Below are positions 9,007 to 17,788 of a stretch of 39,483 nt of DNA, piece after piece. Within the stretch, counting starts at the first letter, position 1; each line of letters begins with the position of its first letter. The stretch comes from Ignavibacteriales bacterium (lineage in GTDB: Bacteria > Bacteroidota > Ignavibacteria > Ignavibacteriales > SURF-24), in NCBI GenBank assembly GCA_003599415.1, contig QZKB01000157.1, positions 1 to 39,483 of the forward strand. Reading direction: 5' to 3'. The position numbers and the translations under genes are program-made. Below the pieces are notes generated by a model, which was given only the letters and a program-made list of their open reading frames with translations, made no database searches and was not told the DNA's origin.

Positions 9007-9189
9007 CTATTGAACTTTTTCAACGATAAAAAGAAAATCAACCCTGGCAGTTGCACCCATCCAAAGGAATGTCGGTTTGACATTTGGAATTATTGAAACA
9101 ACCTCACCTTTAAGGTTATTAAGAAATTGCTCCAATTTAACCTGATCTTCATTCATTTTAATTTCCAGGCGATGAATTTTGTATTTCAT
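9007..9189 (-). CDS. Small protein of unknown function (60 aa)
   Basis: A 60-residue soluble protein with no recognised domain. The start is well supported: on the minus strand a near-perfect AGGAGG lies about 7 bases before the ATG at 9189, one of the best ribosome sites in the window. The sequence has a predicted strand-helix-strand pattern: KYKIHRLEIK, then an amphipathic helix VKLEQFLNNLKGE, then VVSIIPNVK and VDFLFIVEKV. This recalls small ferredoxin-like or DUF4177-type proteins, but I cannot assign it. It lies about 100 bp upstream of the acetyltransferase gene on the same strand. Confidence 0.7.
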   Translation of the reverse strand: MKYKIHRLEIKMNEDQVKLEQFLNNLKGEVVSIIPNVKPTFLWMGATARVDFLFIVEKVQ

Positions 9190-9269
9190 TTCAAACCTCC
9201 TATTTGATACTAATGTAAATTACTTCCTTTCTCATAATTTAATTAATCAATACAAGCTGGAGAATAATT

Positions 9270-10373
9270 TTATTTTGTATTTATGTTTTCAACTACAATT
9301 TCTATTATATCTTCTAGCATATTATCCAGACAGTCACCAATAAATGCATTTATCATAAGAACGATACTAACTTTATATTCGGGTAAATAAGCCATATATG
9401 CACAAGTCCCAATATTTGCTCCGCCGTGTCCATATACTATTTCACCATCAGTAATACTTTTATTAAACAGATGAACTCCAAGTCCATAATCATCTTTATT
9501 AAAATCCAACATTTGTTTCATAGAGGATTTTTCCAGTACTTTTCCATTAAAAAGAGAGTAGCACCAGAAGGCAAGATCTTTAGCAGTTATAAAAATTCCG
9601 GATGAACCATAAGTGATGCTTTCATGAGAAACCCTTGGAAGAAAAGTGATATCCCTGAACGATCCATCTTTTTCAAAATTATCTCCCCAGACGTGAGCGA
9701 GGTTGGTGGGTAATTCCTCTTCCTGGGATAAATATACTTCTTTAAGATTCAGCGGTTCCCATAAAAGTTTTCTGAATTCAGAAGAGAGGTTGGAGCCGGT
9801 AGCTTTTTTTATTATTAAGGCTAGTAAAAGGTAGTTTGTATTTGAGTAACGGAATCCTTTACCCGGTTTGAAATATGGTTCTTTAATATAAGATAAAACC
9901 ACATCCGGAGAAAAAACACTATCACGATATTTAATTAAATCATCCCAGAGTTTTTGATTTTCCCAGAACATGTATAAACCACTTTCATGATGGAGCAATT
10001 GTTTAATTGTTATGGTGCTGTCCACATAAGGATATTTAGGCAGCCATTTTGATATTGGATCATTAAGAGAAAGCAAACCTTGCTCGGCAAGTTTAAATGT
10101 AAGCGTGGCAACAAAATTTTTTGTTATACTGCCGGTTGCAAAGAACATATCAGGTTTCATCTTTACAGTATCGTGGGAAAAACCGGCTGTAACAGTTATA
10201 AGTTTTTGATTGGGAAAAATAATTGCGAGTGATGCGCCTTTAACATTATTGCTTTCTAAGTTATCTAATAAAGCAGATTGCAATTTTTGTTCTAAGGTTC
10301 TATTGTTTTGCGAACAACCTGAAAAGACTATAAAGGTCAGAATAAGTGCAAGTGAAATTATTTTCCGGTTCAT
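9270..10373 (-). CDS. Serine hydrolase lipoprotein, class C beta-lactamase/DD-peptidase fold
   Basis: Serine hydrolase of 367 residues predicted to be lipid-anchored: signal peptide ending in FSGC with lipidated C20. The catalytic set of the beta-lactamase-like family is complete: S82-I-T-K85, Y176-S-N178 and H316-G-G. HHESGLY near residue 128 is typical of the esterase/D-aminopeptidase relatives. Such proteins act on peptidoglycan peptides, esters or D-amino-acid peptides far more often than as resistance enzymes. ATG 10373 is chosen because AGGTGA lies about 8 bases upstream; a GTG at 10385 in frame is the alternative. Monocistronic on the minus strand. Confidence 0.92.
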   Translation of the reverse strand: MNRKIISLALILTFIVFSGCSQNNRTLEQKLQSALLDNLESNNVKGASLAIIFPNQKLITVTAGFSHDTVKMKPDMFFATGSITKNFVATLTFKLAEQGLLSLNDPISKWLPKYPYVDSTITIKQLLHHESGLYMFWENQKLWDDLIKYRDSVFSPDVVLSYIKEPYFKPGKGFRYSNTNYLLLALIIKKATGSNLSSEFRKLLWEPLNLKEVYLSQEEELPTNLAHVWGDNFEKDGSFRDITFLPRVSHESITYGSSGIFITAKDLAFWCYSLFNGKVLEKSSMKQMLDFNKDDYGLGVHLFNKSITDGEIVYGHGGANIGTCAYMAYLPEYKVSIVLMINAFIGDCLDNMLEDIIEIVVENINTK

Positions 10374-10385
10374 CGATTCAATCAC

Positions 10386-10709
10386 CTATGAATAAAATTA
10401 TTAATTCAGGGAAAAATCTACAGCATTTCTTCTTACATACAATTTAAAACTATAGGTATAAAGTATTCATACCAGGATTTGTCTAAACCAGGTTTTACAT
10501 TGATCGACTACTACTTTAACCTAGCTTTTAATTCTCCGGTAAGGCTTATCCTTAAAAACTTCAAGTAATATAACACCTTCAATTATTCGGGAAATTATTC
10601 AGCTATTGGTTGTACGATTGTTGATAACTACATTAATTGAACATACAAATAGTAAATAAAGAAGCCGTCCACAAAAGTAAACGGCTTAATTATTTTCCGT
10701 GAGATCGAG
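10386..10709. other. Non-coding stretch between two minus-strand genes
   Basis: This 324-bp gap holds the terminator of the downstream-oriented 737-codon gene (10662-10687) and the leader of the serine hydrolase gene. On the minus strand a short open stretch around 10515-10570 looks mildly protein-like, but it has no start and stops quickly, so I call no gene. Confidence 0.5.
10662..10687 (-). terminator. Terminator of the 737-aa secreted protein gene
   Basis: A perfect 7-bp stem (AAGCCGT at 10662-10668, ACGGCTT at 10681-10687) with a 12-nt loop. Read on the minus strand it lies about 22 bases after the stop at 10710 and is followed by the T-rich CTTTATTT. Confidence 0.75.
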
Positions 10710-12923
10710 CTATAAGAATGAAATACTAAGTCTGCTGAATTCGTTATAAACTAATTTTTTAATATTAATCGTCATCCACTTTTGGGTATAGTAATCGTGG
10801 AAGGTTGCCTTATAATAAATCGATTTAATATAATTTTCAATGGAAGTGCCTGTAAAACTTCCACCAACCCAAACAGAACCCATAGACTCGTGACTTTCAA
10901 TCGGAACATCTGCAAGAGAAATCGCTAAATCATATTTATAATCGGAACGATTATGTTTTACATGATGATCCAGCCATAAAGTTAAAGCTTTTTTACCATC
11001 ATCAGAAACAGTACCGTATAGTTTTCCGGAAACATAAAATGTATCGCCAACAACCGGAACGCTTCCCTGCCATTTAAAATTATACTCTGATGAGAAAATT
11101 ACTCCATTCCATTCAATAGAAGATCCTGATGATGAGTAACCACTATTCGAGAGAGATATATGATCAGAATTATATGTTGTATCATCAAATTCACATTGTG
11201 AATCTAAACTGAATGAAAAACTTTCTTGTGCATATAAGTCGCTTAAAGGACCTCTTGTTACAGTTACATTGCATTCTGCACTACCAAGTTTATTAGACCA
11301 CTCCTGTGTAATATCAAACATCTGCAGGTAAACCTTATAACTTCCTTCTTTTTTAAATTGATATTTAAATTCTGTTGAATTAGTAAAGCTTACCATATTA
11401 TTATCCTTGTCATTTGCCCACCAATAGCATTTGTAAGATGACGGTAATTGTCCATCATAAATAGCATTGAAAGAATATTTTCCGTTTAAGGTAGCGCTGA
11501 ATGTTGCAGGATTAATAGATACAAGTGATTGCTCGGGAATTTTAAAGTTATAAGAGCATATATGAATGTCAGCAATTTCAAGATCAGCATAAATCTCGTC
11601 TCCAACAGACACGGAGGAAAGCGATCCGGTAAAATCACCGGTGTTACAATCAAGCGTGGTTATTTTCTGTTCTGTCTTGGCATTATAAATATGAATCTTT
11701 CCGGAGTAATAGATTTCGGTCGAATACTCGGGAGTAGTAGTGTGTGTTACTGTTCCCTTAACGGTTCCGTCTGCTTTATATTCAGTGATTTTTACTTCCA
11801 GTTTTGGAATAAAAAGTCTGAATACATTTGCCCCTGCACAAAGAATATTCGTGACAAGTTCATCGGCCTGAGAATTTACACACGTATAATCAATGTAAGG
11901 ATATTTTCTGGATGAAAAGTAACCCCTGTCTCTACACATTTTTACTTTGCGACCACTTGGAAATGTTTTATAATAGGTAAAGTTTTCGGCGTTATACTCC
12001 AGGTTCTGCAGTAATGGTGATGGGTAAGTACATTCTTCGTTGACCGGTTTTATTTCTTTTTGGCCTATTCCATTAATAGTCTGTTCACTAAAAAAGTTTG
12101 TATTGGTAAATTCAGCCAGCTTTTCGTTTATCGATCTTATTGTGGTGGCGCCTTCAAAAAATGTCTTTAGTTCAGGGTCCGGATCGCTGTTTATATAAAT
12201 CGCAGGTAAACCGGGGCTGAACATCTCCTCATAAGGATCGGGACTTCCCAACACAGCCCCACCGGTATATCCCCAAGGTGCAGCGTGACTATCATTTCTT
12301 GTATGCGGCGGGCAGCCCATATCACCTGTATTATGCAGGACTTCTCCCAGGCATCTAAATGCTTTAGCAAGATTTGTTGCCTTCATACTTTCAGATGCAA
12401 GTTCAATAGCATTTTGCATATATTCTTTACCTTTCTTCAAAGTCCATTTATTGCTTTCTCCTTTTTCAGTATCGCCAAGTGCCCACTCTATTGCATCAGT
12501 CTGAGGATTGCCATATACCCCTTCCCAGTATGTTCCTCTGTTTGTCAAGTGTTTTTTATCTTTATACAAACCAAGCGGATCATAAAAATGTCTTACCGCA
12601 GCGGCAAGTTCCGGTTCATCAGCAGATAAACCTCCATGTTTTATCCACTCAAAAATGGTGTACTCAACTTCGCTTTCAGATGTACTAATATCAAAATAAC
12701 CGTAATTTGTTACAGCCATACCGCTGTATTTTTCTGTACCTGCTGTAATTTTAATTTTATAATTATCCGGAAAGATATCGCTTGTATGTGCTTCTATGTG
12801 TTTTATAATTGCATCATTTATAGCTGGTTGTGCTTTTTTGTTATCATATGAAAAAAGAATGTTATATAGAATGCAATAGCTTATGAATCCTAGTAGTAAT
12901 GCGAGAATATTTTTTGATTTCAT
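10710..12923 (-). CDS. Secreted P1-nuclease/phospholipase C-like protein with PKD-like domain
   Basis: A 737-residue exported protein with an N-terminal membrane or signal segment (about residues 6-26). The N-terminal third carries the helical zinc phospholipase C/S1-P1 nuclease pattern: H96 in WIKHGG, H112 in AAVRHFYDP, and LGEVLHNTGDMGCPPHTRND with H197, D201, H207 and D211. This matches the usual LGxxLHxxxDxxxPxHxxND motif and would bind zinc. A PKD/Ig-like domain (about residues 465-555) follows, then a beta-rich C-terminal region ending in LSISFL. There is no recognisable T9SS tail. A small lipoprotein gene lies 9 bp upstream on the same strand and is probably cotranscribed. The enzyme class is inferred from the motif; nuclease or phospholipase activity is not decided. 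Confidence 0.75.
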   Translation of the reverse strand: MKSKNILALLLGFISYCILYNILFSYDNKKAQPAINDAIIKHIEAHTSDIFPDNYKIKITAGTEKYSGMAVTNYGYFDISTSESEVEYTIFEWIKHGGLSADEPELAAAVRHFYDPLGLYKDKKHLTNRGTYWEGVYGNPQTDAIEWALGDTEKGESNKWTLKKGKEYMQNAIELASESMKATNLAKAFRCLGEVLHNTGDMGCPPHTRNDSHAAPWGYTGGAVLGSPDPYEEMFSPGLPAIYINSDPDPELKTFFEGATTIRSINEKLAEFTNTNFFSEQTINGIGQKEIKPVNEECTYPSPLLQNLEYNAENFTYYKTFPSGRKVKMCRDRGYFSSRKYPYIDYTCVNSQADELVTNILCAGANVFRLFIPKLEVKITEYKADGTVKGTVTHTTTPEYSTEIYYSGKIHIYNAKTEQKITTLDCNTGDFTGSLSSVSVGDEIYADLEIADIHICSYNFKIPEQSLVSINPATFSATLNGKYSFNAIYDGQLPSSYKCYWWANDKDNNMVSFTNSTEFKYQFKKEGSYKVYLQMFDITQEWSNKLGSAECNVTVTRGPLSDLYAQESFSFSLDSQCEFDDTTYNSDHISLSNSGYSSSGSSIEWNGVIFSSEYNFKWQGSVPVVGDTFYVSGKLYGTVSDDGKKALTLWLDHHVKHNRSDYKYDLAISLADVPIESHESMGSVWVGGSFTGTSIENYIKSIYYKATFHDYYTQKWMTINIKKLVYNEFSRLSISFL

Positions 12924-12932
12924 TTTATCCTC

Positions 12933-13349
12933 CTAAAACCTTACTACTTTCCATTTGCTATCGCCACAATTAGCATAGGCAACATTATATTTTTGACCAT
13001 TAACCTCAACTTCATATTCCGCATAAAGTTCTGAAGTATATATTAATGTTCTTTTCTCAAGGGCAGATCCGAAGGCTGCAATATCTGCAGTAGTATTGTT
13101 AAGTTCCTCCTGAAGCGTTGCCTTACATTCATCGCTGACGCAGTTAAGTATCCTTGTTTTATCAATTGATTTAAACGCAGAAATCAGGCTGTCAGAAAGA
13201 TTTGTCATCTCTGTTGTTTCGTTTGCGGGAGGAGTTACTTCAGCGGGTTCAACCGGGTTATCATCTTTTTTACACGTAGAGTTCATGTTTAAGAACATTG
13301 CAATGATGAAACCCAAAACGTACATCTTTAGTGGGTTTTTAGTTACCAC
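12933..13349 (-). CDS. Small lipoprotein of unknown function
   Basis: A 138-residue lipoprotein. The hydrophobic leader YVLGFIIAMFLNM is followed by NSTCKKDDNP, so Cys at about residue 26 is the likely lipidation site. A Pro/Glu/Thr-rich linker then joins a compact domain of about 90 residues (from TEMTNLSDSL to the end KWKVVRF) that looks like a small alpha+beta NTF2-like or Cif-type fold, without clear motifs. The start is GTG 13349, with GAGGTG about 4 bases upstream; an internal ATG at 13325 is the alternative. The stop is 9 bp from the start of the P1-nuclease-like gene, so the two probably form an operon and may act together at the cell surface. Confidence 0.75.
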   Translation of the reverse strand: MVTKNPLKMYVLGFIIAMFLNMNSTCKKDDNPVEPAEVTPPANETTEMTNLSDSLISAFKSIDKTRILNCVSDECKATLQEELNNTTADIAAFGSALEKRTLIYTSELYAEYEVEVNGQKYNVAYANCGDSKWKVVRF

Positions 13350-13805
13350 TCTGCACCTCTATTTTTTTTAAGTAGCCAAATGAATTACTTTATGTTAAAA
13401 ACTGATTTCAAGATAAAACTAATTAATGTGAAGTTTTTATCACATTACAATACGCATCCTTGCAATAGAGAAATATAAAATCCTGAAAGTAATTGAGAAA
13501 ATAATTCATTAAAAAAGAGGACTTGAAATATTTAGTAAAACCAAACATCTCATGGGGAATTTTGTTTTTGTTCAACTTAAATTTTTTTCTCTCTTTTGTC
13601 AAGAAGAATGAAAGAAAAAGTAAATAATAAAAAGAGAAGAGAAATAGTGAAGTTGAAAGGGAATAGATCCTGAAAGATGAAAAGATCAAAAATACAAATC
13701 TATCTTGCTTCAGAATTCCAAATGAATTATGTTAAAGCAACATAAATTTTACTAAAGGTTATTATTTAATATACTTTTCTCTATGTGAGGTATGAATGAT
13801 TGTCT
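13350..13805. other. AT-rich intergenic region
   Basis: A gap of about 456 bp between divergent transcripts. It is very AT-rich with purine/pyrimidine-biased tracts around 13585-13660. An 88-codon minus-strand frame here translates to a low-complexity Phe/Leu/Tyr/Lys-rich chain with no ribosome site, so I do not call it. It presumably holds the promoter of the lipoprotein operon and that of the DinB region. Confidence 0.5.
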
Positions 13806-13973
13806 ATGGTAAAAAATTTATTGCCCCGGTTTTCAATCACTGTTCAGGAATCCTCAATTGCAAGATTAGTTAAGATACTGCAAAGTAATTTGAACCAGAA
13901 GATAGGTACAAGAACTCTACCATTTGCAGGTAGGTACTTTTGGATAAATGAAAAAATTTTATTGGAGGAATAA
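13806..13973 (+). pseudogene. Degraded partial copy of the adjacent DinB-fold gene
   Basis: A 55-codon frame from ATG 13806 to TAA 13971-13973, ending directly against the ATG of the DinB-fold gene. Its first 41 residues align without gaps to the first 41 of that neighbour with 18 identities, for example FSI, ES-I-RL-K and L-FA. Then, after a 7-residue deletion, FWINEKI matches YWLCEKI. The deleted part removes the first metal-ligand His (H46 of the neighbour), and the rest of the domain is missing. I read it as the remnant of a tandem duplication, now perhaps a leader peptide, since its last codons carry the GGAGGA ribosome site of the next gene. It could also be a translated small ORF with a coupling role. 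Confidence 0.65.
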
Positions 13974-14444
13974 ATGATTAAGAAAATATTAAAGCAGTTT
14001 TCTATTGCTGCAAGAGAATCAACCATTAAAAGATTAATTAAAGTGCCTGAAGGTTACGAGAACTGGAAGATAAGTGAAGGCTCGTTATCTTTTGCACAAA
14101 TTGCCAAACATCTTATTGACCTTGATTATTGGTTATGTGAAAAAATTAAAAATCCGTTTATTAATTCCATAGAAACCCAGAATGTTGAGGGTTTGACTTT
14201 TACAAGAGAACAGTTTAATAAACTCATTTTTAAACTGAAAGATTCGCTGGAAGCAAAATTAAAATTAATTGATTCACTAGGGCCGGAAGCGCTTGAAGCA
14301 AAAATATTTGACGATAGCTATAGTGAGGAAGTAAGTATAATGTGGTTAATTCTAAGAAGAAATCTAGATCACGAGATACACCATAGAGGGCAAATAGCAA
14401 CTTACCTGCGGTTTATACAGGATTCAGTAGAAATACCAAAATGA
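13974..14444 (+). CDS. DinB-family protein (putative metal-dependent)
   Basis: A 156-residue four-helix-bundle protein of the DinB/YfiT superfamily. The metal-ligand pattern is visible: H46 in IAKHLIDLDYW, and H133 and H137 in DHEIHHRGQIATYLR, the hallmark C-terminal helix. Members include thiol-dependent transferases (bacillithiol, mycothiol) and damage-inducible proteins of unknown function; the substrate cannot be told from sequence. The ribosome site GGAGGA at 13965-13970 lies inside the upstream partial copy, and start and previous stop abut (TAAATG). The gene converges on the efflux operon, with a shared terminator in between. Confidence 0.88.
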   Translation: MIKKILKQFSIAARESTIKRLIKVPEGYENWKISEGSLSFAQIAKHLIDLDYWLCEKIKNPFINSIETQNVEGLTFTREQFNKLIFKLKDSLEAKLKLIDSLGPEALEAKIFDDSYSEEVSIMWLILRRNLDHEIHHRGQIATYLRFIQDSVEIPK

Positions 14445-14557
14445 TTGAATCTATTATCAGGAGATAAATCTTGTTTTAATATAAGATTAAGATTTAATTC
14501 TGTAATTAATGATACATGGAATTATTAATGAAATTTTAAGAACGAAGTAAAACTAAA

Positions 14558-14586
14558 ACTCCCGGAATTTACTCCGGGAGTTTTTT
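14558..14586. terminator. Bidirectional terminator between DinB gene and efflux operon
   Basis: A 9-bp perfect stem (14558-14566 and 14573-14581) with a 6-nt loop. It is preceded by AAAA and followed by TTTTT, so it can stop transcription from both sides. It serves the plus-strand DinB gene and the minus-strand RND pump gene, which ends at 14611. Confidence 0.9.
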
Positions 14587-14610
14587 ATTGAAAAAGATTT
14601 TTTAAATCTG

Positions 14611-17600
14611 TTACTTCGCAAACTCTTCGCCAATAAGTTGTCCATCTATATCAGAATCATAGCGTTGTTTTTCTGTTTCTTTCTCTGCAGCTTTTTCACG
14701 GGAAAGTAAGGTGTAAACTACCGGAACAATTACCAACGTTAAAAATGTTGAGAATAACATTCCGCCAACAACTGCAAGACCCAATGGACGGCGGGATTCT
14801 GCACCGGCACCTAAACCGATTGCAATAGGAAGAATACCGAATATGGTTGCAAAAGATGTCATCAATATTGGTCTTAACCTGATTGTTGCTGCCTGAATTA
14901 TTGCGTCCGTTATAGAATTCCCTTGTTCTCTAAGCTGATTTCCGAATTCAACTATAAGAATTGCATTTTTGGTTACAAGTCCAACAAGCATTATCAATCC
15001 TATCTGGGAATAAATATTTAAGCTCTGTCCGAAAATAAATAGTGTAAGCAATGCCCCGAATACAGCTAACGGAACAGACAACAAAATTGTAAATGGGTGA
15101 ATAAAACTTTCGAACTGTGCAGACAGAACAAGATAAATAAAAACTATAGCAAGAAGGAACATCAGGTAAAGACTTGAGCTTGAACTTTTATACTCAAGAG
15201 ACTGACCTGCATAATCGCGTTTTATTCCTGCTGGTAATTTCTCCGATGCAATTTTATCAAGGTCATTTAATGCCTGGCCCAGTGTCATTCCGGGCGCAAG
15301 GCTTGCGCTAATAGTCGCAGATCTTATACGGTTATAATGATTCAATTCTTTTGGAGCAACTGTTTTTTCAATTTTAACAACATTGGCAAGCTGTACTAAT
15401 CCGCCGCTGCCTTTTATATATAAATTCTGAATAGCATCAGGTGTTGAGCGGGATTGAGGTTTCATCTGGAGAATCACATCATACTGTTTCGTACCGCGTT
15501 TAAAATTAGTAACAGCTCTGCCGCCCAGGAATGTTTCTAATGTTGTACCTATATCAGCAACGGAAACTCCTAAGCCGGAAGCACGCTCTCGATCAATATT
15601 AATATCAAGCTGAGGTTTATTCAAACGAAGATCGCTATCCATATTAATTAAGTATCCAAGTTTGGATGCTTCACCCATCATTATGCCAACGGCTTTATTC
15701 AGTTCATCATATGAATCCGCCTGTAATACATACTGAACAGGACTTGAACTTGAGTTAGCGCCAAGACTTGGCGGGTTTACCACGAATGCAAGTACACCCG
15801 GAATTGAAATCATTTGCGGAAATAATTCCTGTATAATCTGCTGCTGGGATTTCTCTCTTTGGCTGCGCGGTTTTAGATTTAAAAACATAAAGCCGTTGGT
15901 AACATTACCAGGACCACCAAAACCTACACCGGTTGCAGTAAAAAGACCGCGTCGTTCCGGCAATGCTAATAAACGGTTTTCAATCTGACGAACATAACTA
16001 TCTGTATATTCCAAAGTAGCGCCTTCAGGGGCTATTATTATTCCAAATCCCATTCCTCTGTCTTCCGTAGGGACAAGTTCACTTGGCAGGTTAGTAAAAA
16101 TAAAATAGCTTAAAGCGATAACACCTAAACCACCTGTTACAATCAGCAGTTTATGTTGCAATGCTCCGCGCAGTAATCGTTCGTAAAATCTGTTCAGTAA
16201 ATCAAAAAATTTATCGAATGATCTGGAAGCCCAGCCTTTACTTGTCCCATGTAAAGGTCGTAATATTTTTGATGAAATCATTGGTGTTAAAGTTAAGGCA
16301 ACAAATCCGGAAATTAATACTGCAACTGCAACAGACAAACCGAATTCGTTAAATAACCTTCCGATTGATCCTGTTAAGAATGCAAGTGGTATAAACACAG
16401 CAACAAGAGCAATGGTAGTAGCTATAACTGCAAATCCAATTTCCTTACTACCATCAATTGCTGCCTGCCATCTTGATTTTCCCATTTCCATGTGGCGATA
16501 AATATTTTCAAGAACAACTATAGCATCATCAACTACTAATCCGATTGCAAGAACCAAAGCAAGTAATGTTAAAATATTAATTGTAAATCCTGCAAAATAA
16601 ATTACTGCAAAAGTACCAACTATAGAAATTGGAATAGCAAGCGAAGGTATAATTGTTGCGCGGAAACTTTTAAGAAATGCAAGCACAACAAGGATAACAA
16701 GAAGGACAGCAATTATTAAAGTCTCCTGTACTTCACTTATTGATTCTTTAATAAAGTCGGATGAATCATAAGCGATATCCAACCTCATACCTTCAGGCAA
16801 AAGTTTTGTAAGTTCCGCAAGAGATTTTCTTACTTCAGCAGCAACATCAACTGTACTTGCTTTAGATTGCTTAACAATACCAAGACCCACAGTCTGGTCG
16901 CCGTTAAAACGAACGGCTGTCCGCTCGTTTTCTGCACCTACCGTTACTTCTGCAACGTCTCTTAAACGGACAACATCATTATCCTTTTGCGAGATAATAA
17001 TAGCACCAAACTCTTCCGGTTTAGCAAGTTCTCCCCTGGTTCGTACTGCAAATTCTCTTAGTTGCCCTTCAACCCTGCCACCCGGAATTTCAGCGTTCTC
17101 TCCGCGGATTGCTGCTTCAATATCCTGAGTAGTTAAACCATGTGAAGCCATTCGTAATGGATCTAACCAGACTCTCATTGCATAACGCCGTTCACCACCG
17201 ATAATGACAGAACCGACACCTGCCAATCTTTGTATTTTTTCTTTAAGAATTCTATCTGCAACATCGCTAAGTTCAAGTCCGGAATGATTTTTACTTGAAA
17301 GTGCTAGCCACATTATTGCCTGTGCATTTGCATCAACTTTAGAGATAACAGGATCATCAATTTCCCTTGGAAGCGTACCCCTGATTCGGGATACCCTGTC
17401 ACGAACATCATTGGCGGCTTCATCAACATTCCGGCTCAGTTCAAATTCAATTGTAATTACTGAACCTTCTTCACGGCTTGATGAAGTAATAGTCTTTACT
17501 CCTTCAAGCGTAGCAAACTGTTCTTCAAGGATATTTGTTATTTCAGTTTCTACAACACTAGGACTTGCCCCCCTGTATAAACTTACGACAGAAATTATCG

Positions 17601-17727
17601 GAGGATCAACATCCGGATATTCCCGAACCGGCAGCAGGAAAAACGCAATTATACCAAACAGTAAAATTGCGAGGCTCATTACTGTTGCAAGCACAGGCCT
17701 GTTTATGGAAATATTACTTAGTTTCAT
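14611..17727 (-). CDS. RND efflux pump, inner-membrane permease (HAE1/AcrB-like)
   Basis: Proton-driven resistance-nodulation-division transporter of 1038 residues, the usual length for hydrophobe/amphiphile exporters. It begins with the family-typical LSNISINRPVLATVMSLAI, has the conserved TM4 acidic pair in LVVDDAIVVLENIYRH and shows the internal duplication with two sets of TM helices and periplasmic pore domains. ATG 17727 is chosen over an upstream in-frame start at 17772, because AAAGGAATTAAA precedes it and homologues start here. It is the last gene of a minus-strand TolC-adaptor-pump operon. Substrates cannot be predicted; solvents, bile-like compounds or antibiotics are the family's range. 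Confidence 0.96.
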   Translation of the reverse strand: MKLSNISINRPVLATVMSLAILLFGIIAFFLLPVREYPDVDPPIISVVSLYRGASPSVVETEITNILEEQFATLEGVKTITSSSREEGSVITIEFELSRNVDEAANDVRDRVSRIRGTLPREIDDPVISKVDANAQAIMWLALSSKNHSGLELSDVADRILKEKIQRLAGVGSVIIGGERRYAMRVWLDPLRMASHGLTTQDIEAAIRGENAEIPGGRVEGQLREFAVRTRGELAKPEEFGAIIISQKDNDVVRLRDVAEVTVGAENERTAVRFNGDQTVGLGIVKQSKASTVDVAAEVRKSLAELTKLLPEGMRLDIAYDSSDFIKESISEVQETLIIAVLLVILVVLAFLKSFRATIIPSLAIPISIVGTFAVIYFAGFTINILTLLALVLAIGLVVDDAIVVLENIYRHMEMGKSRWQAAIDGSKEIGFAVIATTIALVAVFIPLAFLTGSIGRLFNEFGLSVAVAVLISGFVALTLTPMISSKILRPLHGTSKGWASRSFDKFFDLLNRFYERLLRGALQHKLLIVTGGLGVIALSYFIFTNLPSELVPTEDRGMGFGIIIAPEGATLEYTDSYVRQIENRLLALPERRGLFTATGVGFGGPGNVTNGFMFLNLKPRSQREKSQQQIIQELFPQMISIPGVLAFVVNPPSLGANSSSSPVQYVLQADSYDELNKAVGIMMGEASKLGYLINMDSDLRLNKPQLDINIDRERASGLGVSVADIGTTLETFLGGRAVTNFKRGTKQYDVILQMKPQSRSTPDAIQNLYIKGSGGLVQLANVVKIEKTVAPKELNHYNRIRSATISASLAPGMTLGQALNDLDKIASEKLPAGIKRDYAGQSLEYKSSSSSLYLMFLLAIVFIYLVLSAQFESFIHPFTILLSVPLAVFGALLTLFIFGQSLNIYSQIGLIMLVGLVTKNAILIVEFGNQLREQGNSITDAIIQAATIRLRPILMTSFATIFGILPIAIGLGAGAESRRPLGLAVVGGMLFSTFLTLVIVPVVYTLLSREKAAEKETEKQRYDSDIDGQLIGEEFAK

Positions 17728-17788
17728 TTTAATTCCTTTCGTTAAGAAAGTGAAAAGCTTAAAGCCATTCAATTTTCTTCTACAAAAA

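Noticed and set aside
9270..10373. Antibiotic resistance beta-lactamase.
   Set aside because: The catalytic motifs are shared by the whole serine hydrolase family. The lipoprotein anchor and the HHESGLY segment fit esterase/peptidase relatives better, and no ampR-type regulator is near.
10515..10570. Possible gene remnant on the minus strand in the 10386-10709 gap.
   Set aside because: The frame is under 25 codons, lacks a start and matches no family I recognise.
13423..13689. Minus-strand frame of 88 codons in the gap before the DinB region.
   Set aside because: The translation is low-complexity (Phe, Leu, Tyr, Lys), there is no ribosome site, and the DNA is biased AT-rich sequence in which open frames arise by chance in one strand.
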